This document shows positions 1 to 6,133 of a stretch of DNA of 21,002 bases, in pieces. The notes under the pieces are model-generated. The model was not told the DNA's origin and made no database searches. It saw nothing but the letters and a program-made list of their open reading frames with translations. Within the stretch, counting starts at the first letter, position 1; each line of letters begins with the position of its first letter. The stretch comes from JAEZHK01 sp040768845 (GTDB lineage: Bacteria > Bacillota > Clostridia > Christensenellales > Aristaeellaceae): the NCBI GenBank assembly GCA_040768845.1, contig JAXGME010000015.1:1-21002 (forward strand). Direction: 5' to 3'. Position numbers and translations under genes: made by a program.

Positions 1-195
1 CGGCGCGGCAGCCAGCCTTGCCGCCATCCCCGCACCCGCCATCCGGATCGGCGGGCACTGGACTGGCGCCCAGTCAGGCTACCACCCCGCCCACTCCATG
101 TAAACCCCCGCGAAAATTTCCTGCGCTCGTCCTTCCCCATTACGACATCCCGCCAGGCACCCACCCATTGAGCACGGCAGGTTTGTCTCTGGAAC

Positions 196-343
196 TTGGG
201 GCTCCAAAATGTGAGCGTTGGGGCTCCGGACACTTGCAAAAGGGCTCGCTCTGTTCGTGCACTTAATTGTGTGCATTGGGGCTCCCGCCGTCTCGCTCAC
301 ATCCCTCAACGTGGTGCTGATGGTGCTCACCTTTTTGGAGCCC
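196..343. repeat. GGGGCTCC direct and inverted repeats
   Basis: TTGGGGCTCC occurs three times on the plus strand, at 196-205, 218-227 and 276-285. Copies two and three extend to a 17-bp unit that agrees at 15 of 17 positions (GTGAGCGTTGGGGCTCC at 211-227, GTGTGCATTGGGGCTCC at 269-285). GGGCTCCAAAA at 199-209 is matched perfectly in inverse orientation at 333-343. The similarity continues into GTGAGC (211-216) and GCTCAC (325-330), giving an imperfect inverted repeat of about 20 bp. Such clusters are typical of protein-binding arrays such as recombination arm sites, replication iterons or operators. Which of these applies is not known. Confidence 0.6.
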
Positions 344-349
344 TTTTGT

Positions 350-400
350 TCACTTTTTTGCTTGACAAACACACAGCATTAGCAGAATAAGATCGTCCAT
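350..400 (-). CDS. Possible 16-residue hydrophobic small peptide
   Basis: The minus strand reads an ATG at 400 followed by 15 more codons and a TGA, giving MDDLILLMLCVCQAKK. A GGGGG tract lies about 8 bases before the ATG, and a strong leftward sigma-A promoter (431-459) would place the transcript start near 424. The peptide has an acidic start, a hydrophobic middle and a lysine end, which would suit a very small membrane peptide. I recognise no family. The length is so short that a chance frame or a leader peptide for a downstream regulatory RNA is equally plausible. Confidence 0.2.
   Translation of the reverse strand: MDDLILLMLCVCQAKK
362..390 (+). promoter_or_regulatory. Candidate sigma-A promoter for the integrase
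   Basis: A perfect TTGACA lies at 362-367 and GAATAA at 385-390, separated by 17 bases. The -10 element is imperfect. The position, about 80 bases before the integrase start, is suitable. Confidence 0.35.
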
Positions 401-430
401 ATTGTCACCCCCGCCTTATTTCTACACATA

Positions 431-459
431 ATTATAGCACAAATTTGCCAAAAATTCAA
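431..459 (-). promoter_or_regulatory. Strong leftward sigma-A promoter inside the element
   Basis: On the minus strand TTGAAT (454-459) and TATAAT (431-436) are separated by exactly 17 bases, and the -10 is preceded by TGC, an extended -10 element. The transcript would run leftward from about base 424 across the small frame and the repeat region. The -35 element abuts the integrase ribosome binding site, so this promoter and integrase expression could interfere with each other. Confidence 0.6.
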
Positions 460-471
460 GGAGGGGAGATC

Positions 472-1575
472 GTGAGTACTAAGCTCCGCACCGCACAGGC
501 CGTCTGGATCGAGGAACGCCAGCGATGGCAGGTCAAGGTCCAGCGCGACGGCGAGCGGCGCGCGTTTACCAGCAAGACGCCGGGTCGGCGTGGAAAGACC
601 GAAGCAGAGAAGAAAGCCGACAAGTGGCTGGAAGTCCGCACCGGCCACGACCTGCGCTTCGACGCCGCATGGGAAGAATACATGAACAATCTGCGCGAAA
701 CGACCGGTGAAGCCAACGTACAGAACCGGGATTCGCTTGGCCGAAACTGGCTCCTTCCGACGCTCAAATACAAGCGGTTAAGCGCAATCACACAAAACGA
801 CATGCAGCGGTGCATCAACGCAGCGGCGAAGGCGGGGAACTCCAGGCGGCAGTGCATCAACGTGCGTTCGGCAATTACGGCATTCTGCAGATACGGCAGG
901 ACATGCCGCTGGCCCATTGAGCAGCCGTTCGCCCTCACGATTCCAACCTACGCGCCGGAAGGGGAGAAGCACATTCTCCAGCCGGACGCGCTCAAATTTC
1001 TCTTTAGGGTGGATACGGAACCGTACTATGCCAAGGATCGTCCCGCGTTCTTCATCCATGCGTTCCGGCTGGCCGTGGTGCTGGGCCTTCGTCGCGGAGA
1101 GATTTGCGGCTTGATGCGAAGTGACATAGAAAACAGCGTGCTGACCATCAGGCGCGCCGTCAATAACCTGAATATCGAAACCCGGGGGAAGAACAGGAAC
1201 GCCAGACGGACCCTCAAGCTGCCAAAGCTGGCGCAGTCGATCATCGCAGATCAAATGACCATGCTCAAGTCGCTGGGCGTGGTATCCCCGTGGCTGTTTC
1301 CCGATGAGAACGGTGAGCGCCTGGATTCCAACCATTTCTATAAGCGGTGGACGCAGTACGGGAAGCAGCTGAAGAACCCGGTCAGCCTCCACGAGCTGCG
1401 CCATACGTTCATCAGCATCGTAAAAGAGGATATGCCGGAATCGCTCCTGAAGGGGGTGGTCGGGCATTCCGTGAAAATGGACACCCTGGGCGTCTACGGG
1501 CACACGGTCGACGGGGAAATGCAGCGCACCGCCGACATCATCGACCAGGTATTCAGCCGCCATATCAAAACCTGA
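472..1575 (+). CDS. int: Tyrosine recombinase (phage/ICE-type integrase)
   Basis: The enzyme integrates and excises mobile DNA by forming a covalent 3'-phosphotyrosine link to DNA. The 367-residue product has the normal lambda-like layout. An N-terminal arm-binding segment (about 10-55, with WxxxxGER-like spacing and a basic stretch) is followed by a core-binding domain (about 60-160) and a catalytic domain. All the main catalytic residues are visible: R207 in GLRRGE, H307 and R310 in HELRH, H332 in VVGHS and the nucleophile Y342. I chose the GTG at 472 because AAGGAGGGG lies 6 bases before it; a TTG at 445 is in frame but has no ribosome binding site. The gene is intact and points toward the tRNA-Pro 3' end, which is the likely attachment site. 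Two 12-bp tandem repeats begin directly after the stop codon. Confidence 0.93.
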   Translation: MSTKLRTAQAVWIEERQRWQVKVQRDGERRAFTSKTPGRRGKTEAEKKADKWLEVRTGHDLRFDAAWEEYMNNLRETTGEANVQNRDSLGRNWLLPTLKYKRLSAITQNDMQRCINAAAKAGNSRRQCINVRSAITAFCRYGRTCRWPIEQPFALTIPTYAPEGEKHILQPDALKFLFRVDTEPYYAKDRPAFFIHAFRLAVVLGLRRGEICGLMRSDIENSVLTIRRAVNNLNIETRGKNRNARRTLKLPKLAQSIIADQMTMLKSLGVVSPWLFPDENGERLDSNHFYKRWTQYGKQLKNPVSLHELRHTFISIVKEDMPESLLKGVVGHSVKMDTLGVYGHTVDGEMQRTADIIDQVFSRHIKT

Positions 1576-1599
1576 AAAGTGGGTACCAAAGTGGGTACC
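1576..1599 (+). repeat. Two tandem 12-bp repeats after int
   Basis: AAAGTGGGTACC occurs twice head to tail, at 1576-1587 and 1588-1599, starting at the base after the integrase stop codon. Short direct repeats between an integrase gene and the core site are commonly arm-type binding sites for the N-terminal domain of the integrase. That role is inferred from position and family knowledge. Confidence 0.6.
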
Positions 1600-1613
1600 G
1601 GAGCAACAAAAAG

Positions 1614-1640
1614 CCCTCGAAAACTCAACGTTTTCAAGGG
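1614..1640. terminator. Bidirectional terminator between int and tRNA-Pro
   Basis: An 11-bp stem (1614-1624 with 1630-1640) closes a 5-base loop. On the minus strand, where the one plus-strand mismatch becomes a G-U pair, the hairpin is followed by CTTTTTG and would end the tRNA transcript. On the plus strand it is followed by TTTTCTT and would end the integrase transcript. Confidence 0.75.
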
Positions 1641-1648
1641 TTTTCTTG

Positions 1649-1725
1649 TGGTCTGGGTGAGAGGATTTGAACCTCCGGCCTCTTGAACCCCATTCAAGCA
1701 CGCTACCAAACTGCGCCACACCCAG
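1649..1725 (-). tRNA. tRNA-Pro(GGG)
   Basis: Read on the minus strand, the 77 bases fold as a complete cloverleaf. The acceptor CTGGGTG pairs with CACCCAG. The D arm is GCGC/GCGT, and the anticodon stem CTTGA/TCAAG holds the loop ATGGGGT with anticodon GGG. The T arm is GGAGG/CCTCT with the loop TTCAAAT. The discriminator A and the CCA end are encoded at 1649-1652. The anticodon reads the proline codons CCC and CCU. A near-consensus promoter lies just upstream (1740-1768) and a terminator just downstream. The gene is intact although an integrase lies against its 3' end, as expected when the element restores the tRNA sequence. Confidence 0.95.
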
Positions 1726-1739
1726 TTGCAACGTCGTAT

Positions 1740-1768
1740 ATATTAGCATGATCGGGCTTGCTTGTCAA
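1740..1768 (-). promoter_or_regulatory. Sigma-A promoter of tRNA-Pro
   Basis: On the minus strand a perfect TTGACA (1763-1768) and TAATAT (1740-1745) are separated by 17 bases, with a TGC extended -10 motif. The predicted start is about 8 bases before the mature tRNA 5' end, which is typical of a strong tRNA promoter. Confidence 0.85.
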
Positions 1769-1778
1769 TATAAAAATG

Positions 1779-1868
1779 TGCGGCACCGTGTTAACTTGAA
1801 ATGTTTGGCGCGCGGCTGCAGGCGTCCGGCGTTGCGGCATAAGCGCCGCCGCGATAGGCGGTGCCGCA
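1779..1868. repeat. Nested inverted repeats upstream of spoIVB
   Basis: TGCGGCACCG at 1779-1788 is matched perfectly in inverse orientation by CGGTGCCGCA at 1859-1868. Within the intervening 70 bases a smaller stem, CCGCC/GGCGG around GCGATA, can form near 1845-1860. The 254-base gap between tRNA-Pro and spoIVB contains no gene that I can support. I found no confident sigma-G promoter for spoIVB in it. Confidence 0.45.
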
Positions 1869-1979
1869 AAGGATGAATGGGGAACTCCGGTAAAATTTCC
1901 CGGGCAATATTATTACCAGCATAGCCTTTGCACCGGGCGGAGAATTTATGCCGGGATGCTTTGAAGGAGGTCAAAAGGC

Positions 1980-3242
1980 ATGAGGGAATGGAAAAAACAA
2001 GCGGCAAAGCGATGTTTTGGCTGGGCGCTGTCAATGATTGTGCTGGCCGGGGCGCTGTCGCCTCAGGCGCAAAGCCTGACGGGATTGCCCGACGCGATCC
2101 GCCTGACAAAGGGAGAATCCACCCGGATTGAGCTGATGGGACCGGTCGATTTCTCCGTGGACGAGGGCGGCGCCGAGGTATTGTCCACCACCGACGAGCG
2201 AATTGAGGATGTCGGCGGCGAACGCGTCACGTTGACGGGCGAGTCGGAGGGCAGCACGACCCTCGTGGTCCGCTTTCTGGGCATGCCGGTCAAGCGCGTC
2301 AACGTCAGCGTCCAGGCGACGCGCACGGTCATTCCCGGCGGACAGGCCATCGGCGTGGCGCTTGAAATGGAAGGCGTTTTGGTGGTGGGCGCGTCGGACG
2401 TGGGGCACGCGGTGAGCCCGGCGCGCAGGGCGGGCATCCGGGCGGGCGACAGAATTCTATCCGTCAACGGCACCTCCATTCAAAGCGCTGAACACCTGTC
2501 CGAGTTGATCGGAGAGGGCGGGGAAGCGGACCTTGCGGTGCGGCGCGGGGACGACAGCCTGACCGTGGCCGTCACGCCCGTTCGAGACGGCGAAGGCGGC
2601 GCGTACCGCCTGGGCGTCTGGGTGCGCGACAGCACCGCGGGGGTGGGTACGCTCTCGTTCTACGATCCCAGGAGCGGCATGTACGGCGCGTTGGGCCATG
2701 CCATTACCGACGTGGACACCGGGTCCGCGCTGTCGGTGGGCGAAGGCGCGATCTACGCCAGCCGGGTCGTCGACATATTGAAATCCGAGGGCGGCCATCC
2801 GGGCGAACTGATGGGCGACTTTATGAACGATCAGAAGGAACTGGGCACCCTGACGAAGAACACGCCGCGCGGCATCTACGGCAAGATGAGCCGGCCGCTC
2901 GCAAGCGCCTTGTATCCGGAGGGCATTGCCGTGGCCGCCCGCGGCGAACTGGTCACCGGGGCGGCGACGCTCCTCACCACGCTGGATGACGAGGGCGTGC
3001 GCGCCTATGACTGCGAGATCACCAAGCTCTTTTCCCAGAACGAGCCCGGTCAGCGGAGCATGGTCATCCGGATCACGGATCAGGCGCTGATGGAGAAAAC
3101 CGGCGGCATCGTGCAGGGCATGAGCGGATCGCCGATCATTCAGAATGGAAAGCTGGCGGGGGTGGTCACCCACGTGTACATCGACGACACGCAGCTGGGC
3201 TATGCGGTCTACGCCGAATGGATGCTGAAGGAATGTGAATAA
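1980..3242 (+). CDS. spoIVB: SpoIVB serine peptidase (sporulation signal protease)
   Basis: SpoIVB is made in the forespore under sigma-G and secreted into the intermembrane space. There it cleaves SpoIVFA, releasing the SpoIVFB protease that processes pro-sigma-K in the mother cell. The 420-residue product has an N-terminal membrane/signal segment (about 12-31), a PDZ domain (about 120-200, with RAGIRAGDRILSVNG) and a C-terminal S55 peptidase domain. The catalytic histidine is in GALGHAITD (H240) and the nucleophile serine is in GMSGSP (about S382), followed by the family ending YAVYAEWMLKE. GAAGGAGGTC lies correctly before the ATG. spo0A follows after 74 bases, the order seen in Bacillus and many Clostridia. 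recN, which often precedes spoIVB, is not here; the tRNA and integrated element occupy that side. Confidence 0.96.
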   Translation: MREWKKQAAKRCFGWALSMIVLAGALSPQAQSLTGLPDAIRLTKGESTRIELMGPVDFSVDEGGAEVLSTTDERIEDVGGERVTLTGESEGSTTLVVRFLGMPVKRVNVSVQATRTVIPGGQAIGVALEMEGVLVVGASDVGHAVSPARRAGIRAGDRILSVNGTSIQSAEHLSELIGEGGEADLAVRRGDDSLTVAVTPVRDGEGGAYRLGVWVRDSTAGVGTLSFYDPRSGMYGALGHAITDVDTGSALSVGEGAIYASRVVDILKSEGGHPGELMGDFMNDQKELGTLTKNTPRGIYGKMSRPLASALYPEGIAVAARGELVTGAATLLTTLDDEGVRAYDCEITKLFSQNEPGQRSMVIRITDQALMEKTGGIVQGMSGSPIIQNGKLAGVVTHVYIDDTQLGYAVYAEWMLKECE

Positions 3243-3263
3243 TACGTGTACTTCTGGAGATTG

Positions 3264-3293
3264 AAAGGATTTTGCGCGGGCGGCGGCGAATAA
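3264..3293 (+). promoter_or_regulatory. Sigma-H promoter of spo0A
   Basis: AAAGGATTT at 3264-3272 fits every position of the sigma-H -35 consensus RnAGGAwWW. GGCGAATAA at 3285-3293 fits every position of the -10 consensus RnnGAATww, with an allowed 12-base spacer. The start would be near 3300, leaving a very short leader before the GGAAG site (3302-3306) and the ATG at 3317. It corresponds to the Ps promoter that raises spo0A expression at the onset of sporulation in B. subtilis. Confidence 0.85.
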
Positions 3294-3316
3294 CGTTTGA
3301 CGGAAGTGAATGCCGC

Positions 3317-4060
3317 ATGAGAGAACGCCCCCGACGAACCGTCCTGGCACTGTCCGACAAGCCGTCCGCCTCACCGATGATTGACGCCGCGCAGGCGGCG
3401 GGCCTGTCCATTGAAGGCATGTGCTGGGATGGTCCGGGCGCGGTGCAGCTGACCAACCAGACCATGCCGGACATCCTGCTGATCGATCTGGTGCTGCCCC
3501 GCTGGGATGCACTGGAGACGATGCGCAGGGTTGGCTTGCTGCCGCTGTTTACGATGCCCTACGTCGTGGCGCTCTCCGCCGCGGATATGGGCGCGTTTGA
3601 GCGGCAGGCCTTCAGGCGAGGCGCCTGCGGCGTCCTGCGCAAGCCGTTAGACCCGGCGGCGCTCGCTGGCCTGATCGGAAGCCTGTCGATCAAGGCGCGG
3701 CTGCCCCGTACGGATCTGACGGAGGATCGCATGCTGAACTGCCTGTGGTCGCTGGGCTTTTCGGCCAAGCTGCCCGGCACGACCTACCTGGCTGCGGCGG
3801 CGATGCTGATGGCGCTGGACGCCCGGCTGATGGGATCGCTCACCGGAGAACTGTACCCGATGGTTGCCGCCCGCTTTGGCGTCGGTTCCCTCAACGTGGA
3901 GCACGCGATGCGCAGGGCCATCGAATCCGCCTGGTCAGGCAGCGCCATGGAACGACAGCACGCGCTGTTTGGCAATACGATAGACGCGCGGCGCGGCAAG
4001 CCCACCGCCGGAGAAATGATCGGCCGGCTTGCCGAGCTCGCGAGGGTAAAGGAGCTGTAA
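3317..4060 (+). CDS. spo0A: Spo0A, master response regulator of sporulation
   Basis: Spo0A is activated by phosphorylation of its receiver domain and binds 0A boxes to start sporulation. The C-terminal half is unmistakable: the DNA-binding domain (about 135-245) includes LMGSLTGELYPMVAARFG, VEHAMRRAIESAW and LFGNTIDARRGKPT. The receiver (about 7-120) keeps the phosphoacceptor D57 (LLIDLVLP), S87 and K109 (LRKPLD). However, the usual N-terminal acidic pair reads S13-D14 (ALSDK), so one metal-binding acid is missing. At 247 residues it is somewhat shorter than the B. subtilis protein (267). I chose the ATG at 3317 because the in-frame TTG at 3272 lies inside the sigma-H promoter. deoB begins 2 bases after the stop, so spo0A may head an operon with deoB and punA. 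Confidence 0.93.
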   Translation: MRERPRRTVLALSDKPSASPMIDAAQAAGLSIEGMCWDGPGAVQLTNQTMPDILLIDLVLPRWDALETMRRVGLLPLFTMPYVVALSAADMGAFERQAFRRGACGVLRKPLDPAALAGLIGSLSIKARLPRTDLTEDRMLNCLWSLGFSAKLPGTTYLAAAAMLMALDARLMGSLTGELYPMVAARFGVGSLNVEHAMRRAIESAWSGSAMERQHALFGNTIDARRGKPTAGEMIGRLAELARVKEL

Positions 4061-4062
4061 GC

Positions 4063-5232
4063 ATGAGAATCAAACGGGTGGCCTTCATCGTACTCGACGG
4101 ACTGGGCATCGGCGGCGCGGCCGATGCCGCCGCCTACGGCGACGAGGGCGCCAATACGCTCAAATCCGTGGTGGAAAAGGGAAAGCCGGACATCCCCAAC
4201 CTGACCGATCTGGGCCTTCTCAACGCCGCCGGCCTTTCCGGCGCGATCGACGACCCGCTGGGGTGCTTCGGCGCGATGGCGGAAAAGGCGGCCGGCAAGG
4301 ACACCACCAGCGGCCACTGGGAAATGGCCGGCCTGACGCTCAAGACGCCGTTTCCAACCTTTCCGAATGGGTTCCCGCCGGAGCTGATCGAAACCTTCGA
4401 GCAGGAAATCGGCATGAAGACGCTGGGCAACAAGGTGGCCTCCGGTACGGAGATCATCGAGGAGCTGGGCAGCGAACACCTGCGCACCGGCAACCCCATC
4501 GTCTATACGTCGGCCGACAGCGTGTTCCAGATTGCCGCCCACGAGGCGATCATTCCGCCTACGGAGCTGTGGCACATCTGCCGCATCGCCCGCAAGGTGC
4601 TCGCCGGACCGTGGGCGGTAGGCCGGGTGATCGCGCGGCCCTTCCTCGGGAACCCGGGCGCCTTTACGCGCACCGGCAACCGCCGGGATTTTTCCCTTGA
4701 CCCCACGGGCAGGACCATGCTGGACGTCATCAAGGACGCGGGGCGCGACGTGATCGGCATCGGCAAGATTGAGGACATCTTCAACCACCGCGGGCTGACC
4801 CTCTCCAACCACGCGGCGGGCAACCCGGCCTGCATCGAGGCCATCCTGGAAACCCTGCGCAAGGACTCCTGGAAGGGCCTGATGTTTGCCAATCTGGTGG
4901 ACACCGATTCCCTCTACGGGCATCGCAACGACATCCCCGGGTACGCCCGGGCGCTGGAGGCCTTTGACGCGGCGCTTCCGGAGATCATGCGCCTGATGGG
5001 CGAGGACTCGCTGCTCATGATTTCCGCGGACCACGGCGTCGATCCGGGCTTTCCCGGCACGGACCACACCCGGGAGCACGTGCCGATCCTGTGCTGGAGC
5101 CTTTCCGCGCTGGAAGGCGTCGACCTGGGCCTGCGCGCCACCTATGCGGATGCGTCCGCCACGGTGCTGGACGCGCTGGGCTTGAAAAATCCGCTGGACG
5201 GCACGTCATTCTGGCCGGACATCCGGGCATAG
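4063..5232 (+). CDS. deoB: Phosphopentomutase
   Basis: DeoB interconverts (deoxy)ribose-1-phosphate and (deoxy)ribose-5-phosphate. It thereby connects nucleoside phosphorolysis by the next gene's product to the pentose phosphate pathway and, for ribose, to PRPP. The 389-residue length is normal for the family. Visible signatures of the alkaline-phosphatase-like superfamily are the N-terminal metal site VLDGLGIGG (about 10-18), the phosphorylated-threonine motif KDTTSGHWE (about 79-87), and the C-terminal metal ligands in DTDSLYGHR, SADHGVDPG and TDHTREHVP. AAAGGAG lies 8 bases before the ATG and overlaps the end of spo0A. punA follows after 9 bases. The pair corresponds to drm-pupG of B. subtilis, where dacF also follows. 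Confidence 0.96.
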   Translation: MRIKRVAFIVLDGLGIGGAADAAAYGDEGANTLKSVVEKGKPDIPNLTDLGLLNAAGLSGAIDDPLGCFGAMAEKAAGKDTTSGHWEMAGLTLKTPFPTFPNGFPPELIETFEQEIGMKTLGNKVASGTEIIEELGSEHLRTGNPIVYTSADSVFQIAAHEAIIPPTELWHICRIARKVLAGPWAVGRVIARPFLGNPGAFTRTGNRRDFSLDPTGRTMLDVIKDAGRDVIGIGKIEDIFNHRGLTLSNHAAGNPACIEAILETLRKDSWKGLMFANLVDTDSLYGHRNDIPGYARALEAFDAALPEIMRLMGEDSLLMISADHGVDPGFPGTDHTREHVPILCWSLSALEGVDLGLRATYADASATVLDALGLKNPLDGTSFWPDIRA

Positions 5233-5241
5233 GGGGGCGCC

Positions 5242-6066
5242 ATGAGCGAGTACGTAAAGAAGATCAACGCGGCGGCGGACTACATCCGCCGCCGGATCCC
5301 CGCCGCGCCGCGGCTGGGGCTGGTGCTGGGCTCGGGCTGGAACATGATCCTTGAGGACATCCAGTCCCCTGTGCGCATTCCCTACGCCGAGGTTCCGGGC
5401 ATGGTCGCCTCCACGGTGCCGGGGCATGCGGGCGAGTGGGTGTTCGGGAAGATCAGCGGCCGGGATGTCTGCGTCATGTCGGGCCGCGTCCATTACTACG
5501 AGGGATATTCCCTCAAGGATGTGACGCTGCCCATCAGGGTGATGAAGGCGCTGGGCGTGGAGCGGGTGGTGCTCACCAACGCCGCAGGTGCGGTCAACAA
5601 GGGCTTTGAGCCGGGCGACATGATGCTCATCACCGACCACATCAACCTGACCGCGGCCAACCCGCTGACCGGACCCAACGACGACGATCTGGGCACCCGT
5701 TTTCCGGATATGAGCCGCGCTTACGACCGGGAGATGCAGGAGGCCGCGCGCAGCGTCGCCCGCGAACAGGGCACGACGCTGCGCGAGGGCGTGTACATGT
5801 GGCTGACCGGGCCGACATTTGAAACCCCTGCCGAAATCCGCATGGCGCGGACGCTGGGCGCGGACGCGGTGGGCATGTCCACCGTGCCGGAGGTCATCGC
5901 CGCGCGCCACGGCGGCACCAGGGTGCTGGCGCTCTCCTGTATGACCAACATGGCTGCGGGTGTGCTGGACCAGCCGCTGTCCCACGCGGAGGTGCTGGAG
6001 ACCGCGAACCGCGTCAGGAGCGCCTACCGCCCCTTTGTCGCCCGGTTGATCGAGCTTCTTTCATAA
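5242..6066 (+). CDS. punA: Purine nucleoside phosphorylase (trimeric type)
   Basis: The enzyme splits inosine, guanosine and their deoxy forms with phosphate into free base and (deoxy)ribose-1-phosphate. deoB then handles the sugar phosphate, and hpt, further along, can recover the base. The 274-residue protein carries the phosphate-site motif LGSGW (about 30), GRVHYYEG (about 80-87), TNAAGAVN, GPTFETPAEIR with the base-binding Glu, MSTVPE, and TNMAAG with the base-binding Asn. These belong to the low-molecular-mass trimeric PNP family. The Asn, together with the Glu, indicates 6-oxopurine preference. The ribosome binding site (GGGGGGCG) is purine-rich but not ideal. The gene ends 9 bases before a long hairpin that probably terminates the spo0A-deoB-punA transcript. 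Confidence 0.95.
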   Translation: MSEYVKKINAAADYIRRRIPAAPRLGLVLGSGWNMILEDIQSPVRIPYAEVPGMVASTVPGHAGEWVFGKISGRDVCVMSGRVHYYEGYSLKDVTLPIRVMKALGVERVVLTNAAGAVNKGFEPGDMMLITDHINLTAANPLTGPNDDDLGTRFPDMSRAYDREMQEAARSVAREQGTTLREGVYMWLTGPTFETPAEIRMARTLGADAVGMSTVPEVIAARHGGTRVLALSCMTNMAAGVLDQPLSHAEVLETANRVRSAYRPFVARLIELLS

Positions 6067-6075
6067 CCTGAACAT

Positions 6076-6132
6076 AAAAACACCTTCCGGCGGATACCCT
6101 ACGATATGGAAATTCTGCCGGGAGGTGTTTTT
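6076..6132. terminator. Long hairpin: punA terminator covering the dacF ribosome binding site
   Basis: Bases 6076-6094 pair with 6114-6132 in a stem of 19 bp with only two G-U wobbles and no mismatch, around a 19-base loop. An A-run on the 5' side and GGTGTTTTT on the 3' side give it the look of an intrinsic terminator that could work in either direction. The 3' arm contains GGGAGG, the only ribosome binding site for dacF, so in any read-through transcript the site would be paired. Confidence 0.8.
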
Positions 6133-6133
6133 G

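Larger units (their letters stand above)
1..440. other. Left-end stretch without a convincing large gene
   Basis: Frame 1 is open from base 1 to about 171 and could be the tail of a gene that begins outside the window, but its proline- and arginine-rich translation resembles no family I recognise. The other open frames here are short, compositionally odd and overlap one another. What the stretch does hold is a family of GGGGCTCC-containing repeats (196-343), a very small leftward frame (350-400) and divergent promoter-like sequences (362-459). I see no Xis-like helix-turn-helix protein, although one would often lie beside an integrase. Confidence 0.5.
1..1652. mobile_element. One end of an integrative element at tRNA-Pro
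   Basis: A tyrosine recombinase gene ends about 75 bp from the 3' end of a complete tRNA-Pro gene that lies on the opposite strand. This is the usual layout of phages, ICEs and genomic islands integrated in a tRNA 3' end, so the element should extend leftward past base 1. The crossover core probably lies within the tRNA 3' half, but it cannot be defined because the other junction is outside the window. No excisionase, relaxase or phage structural gene is visible here. The right boundary given is the tRNA discriminator region and is approximate. A degraded remnant that retains only its integrase is also possible. Confidence 0.65.

Noticed and set aside
18..266. 82-residue plus-strand frame at the left end
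   Set aside because: It is proline-rich, lacks a ribosome binding site, runs into the repeat array and resembles no known family.
196..343. CRISPR array
   Set aside because: Repeat spacing is irregular (22 and 58 bases), copies occur in both orientations, and no cas gene is present.
79..372. 97-residue leftward frame across the repeat array
   Set aside because: The translation has odd composition, no known motif and no good ribosome binding site, and the repeats explain its sequence better. It could be revisited if homologues exist.
379..648. Open leftward frame overlapping the start of int
   Set aside because: It lies mostly antisense to the well-supported integrase and has no recognisable domain or suitable start.
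778..1749. Long minus-strand open frame across int and tRNA-Pro
   Set aside because: It covers a tRNA gene and is antisense to the integrase. Long antisense frames are common in GC-rich DNA.
1726..1979. Search for a sigma-G promoter before spoIVB
   Set aside because: TGAATG at 1874 and CAATATTA at 1905 resemble the two halves but are about 25 bases apart, too far for a functional pair.
3784..5079. 431-residue minus-strand frame opposite spo0A and deoB
   Set aside because: It is antisense to two well-identified genes, with a histidine/arginine-rich shadow translation and no domain.
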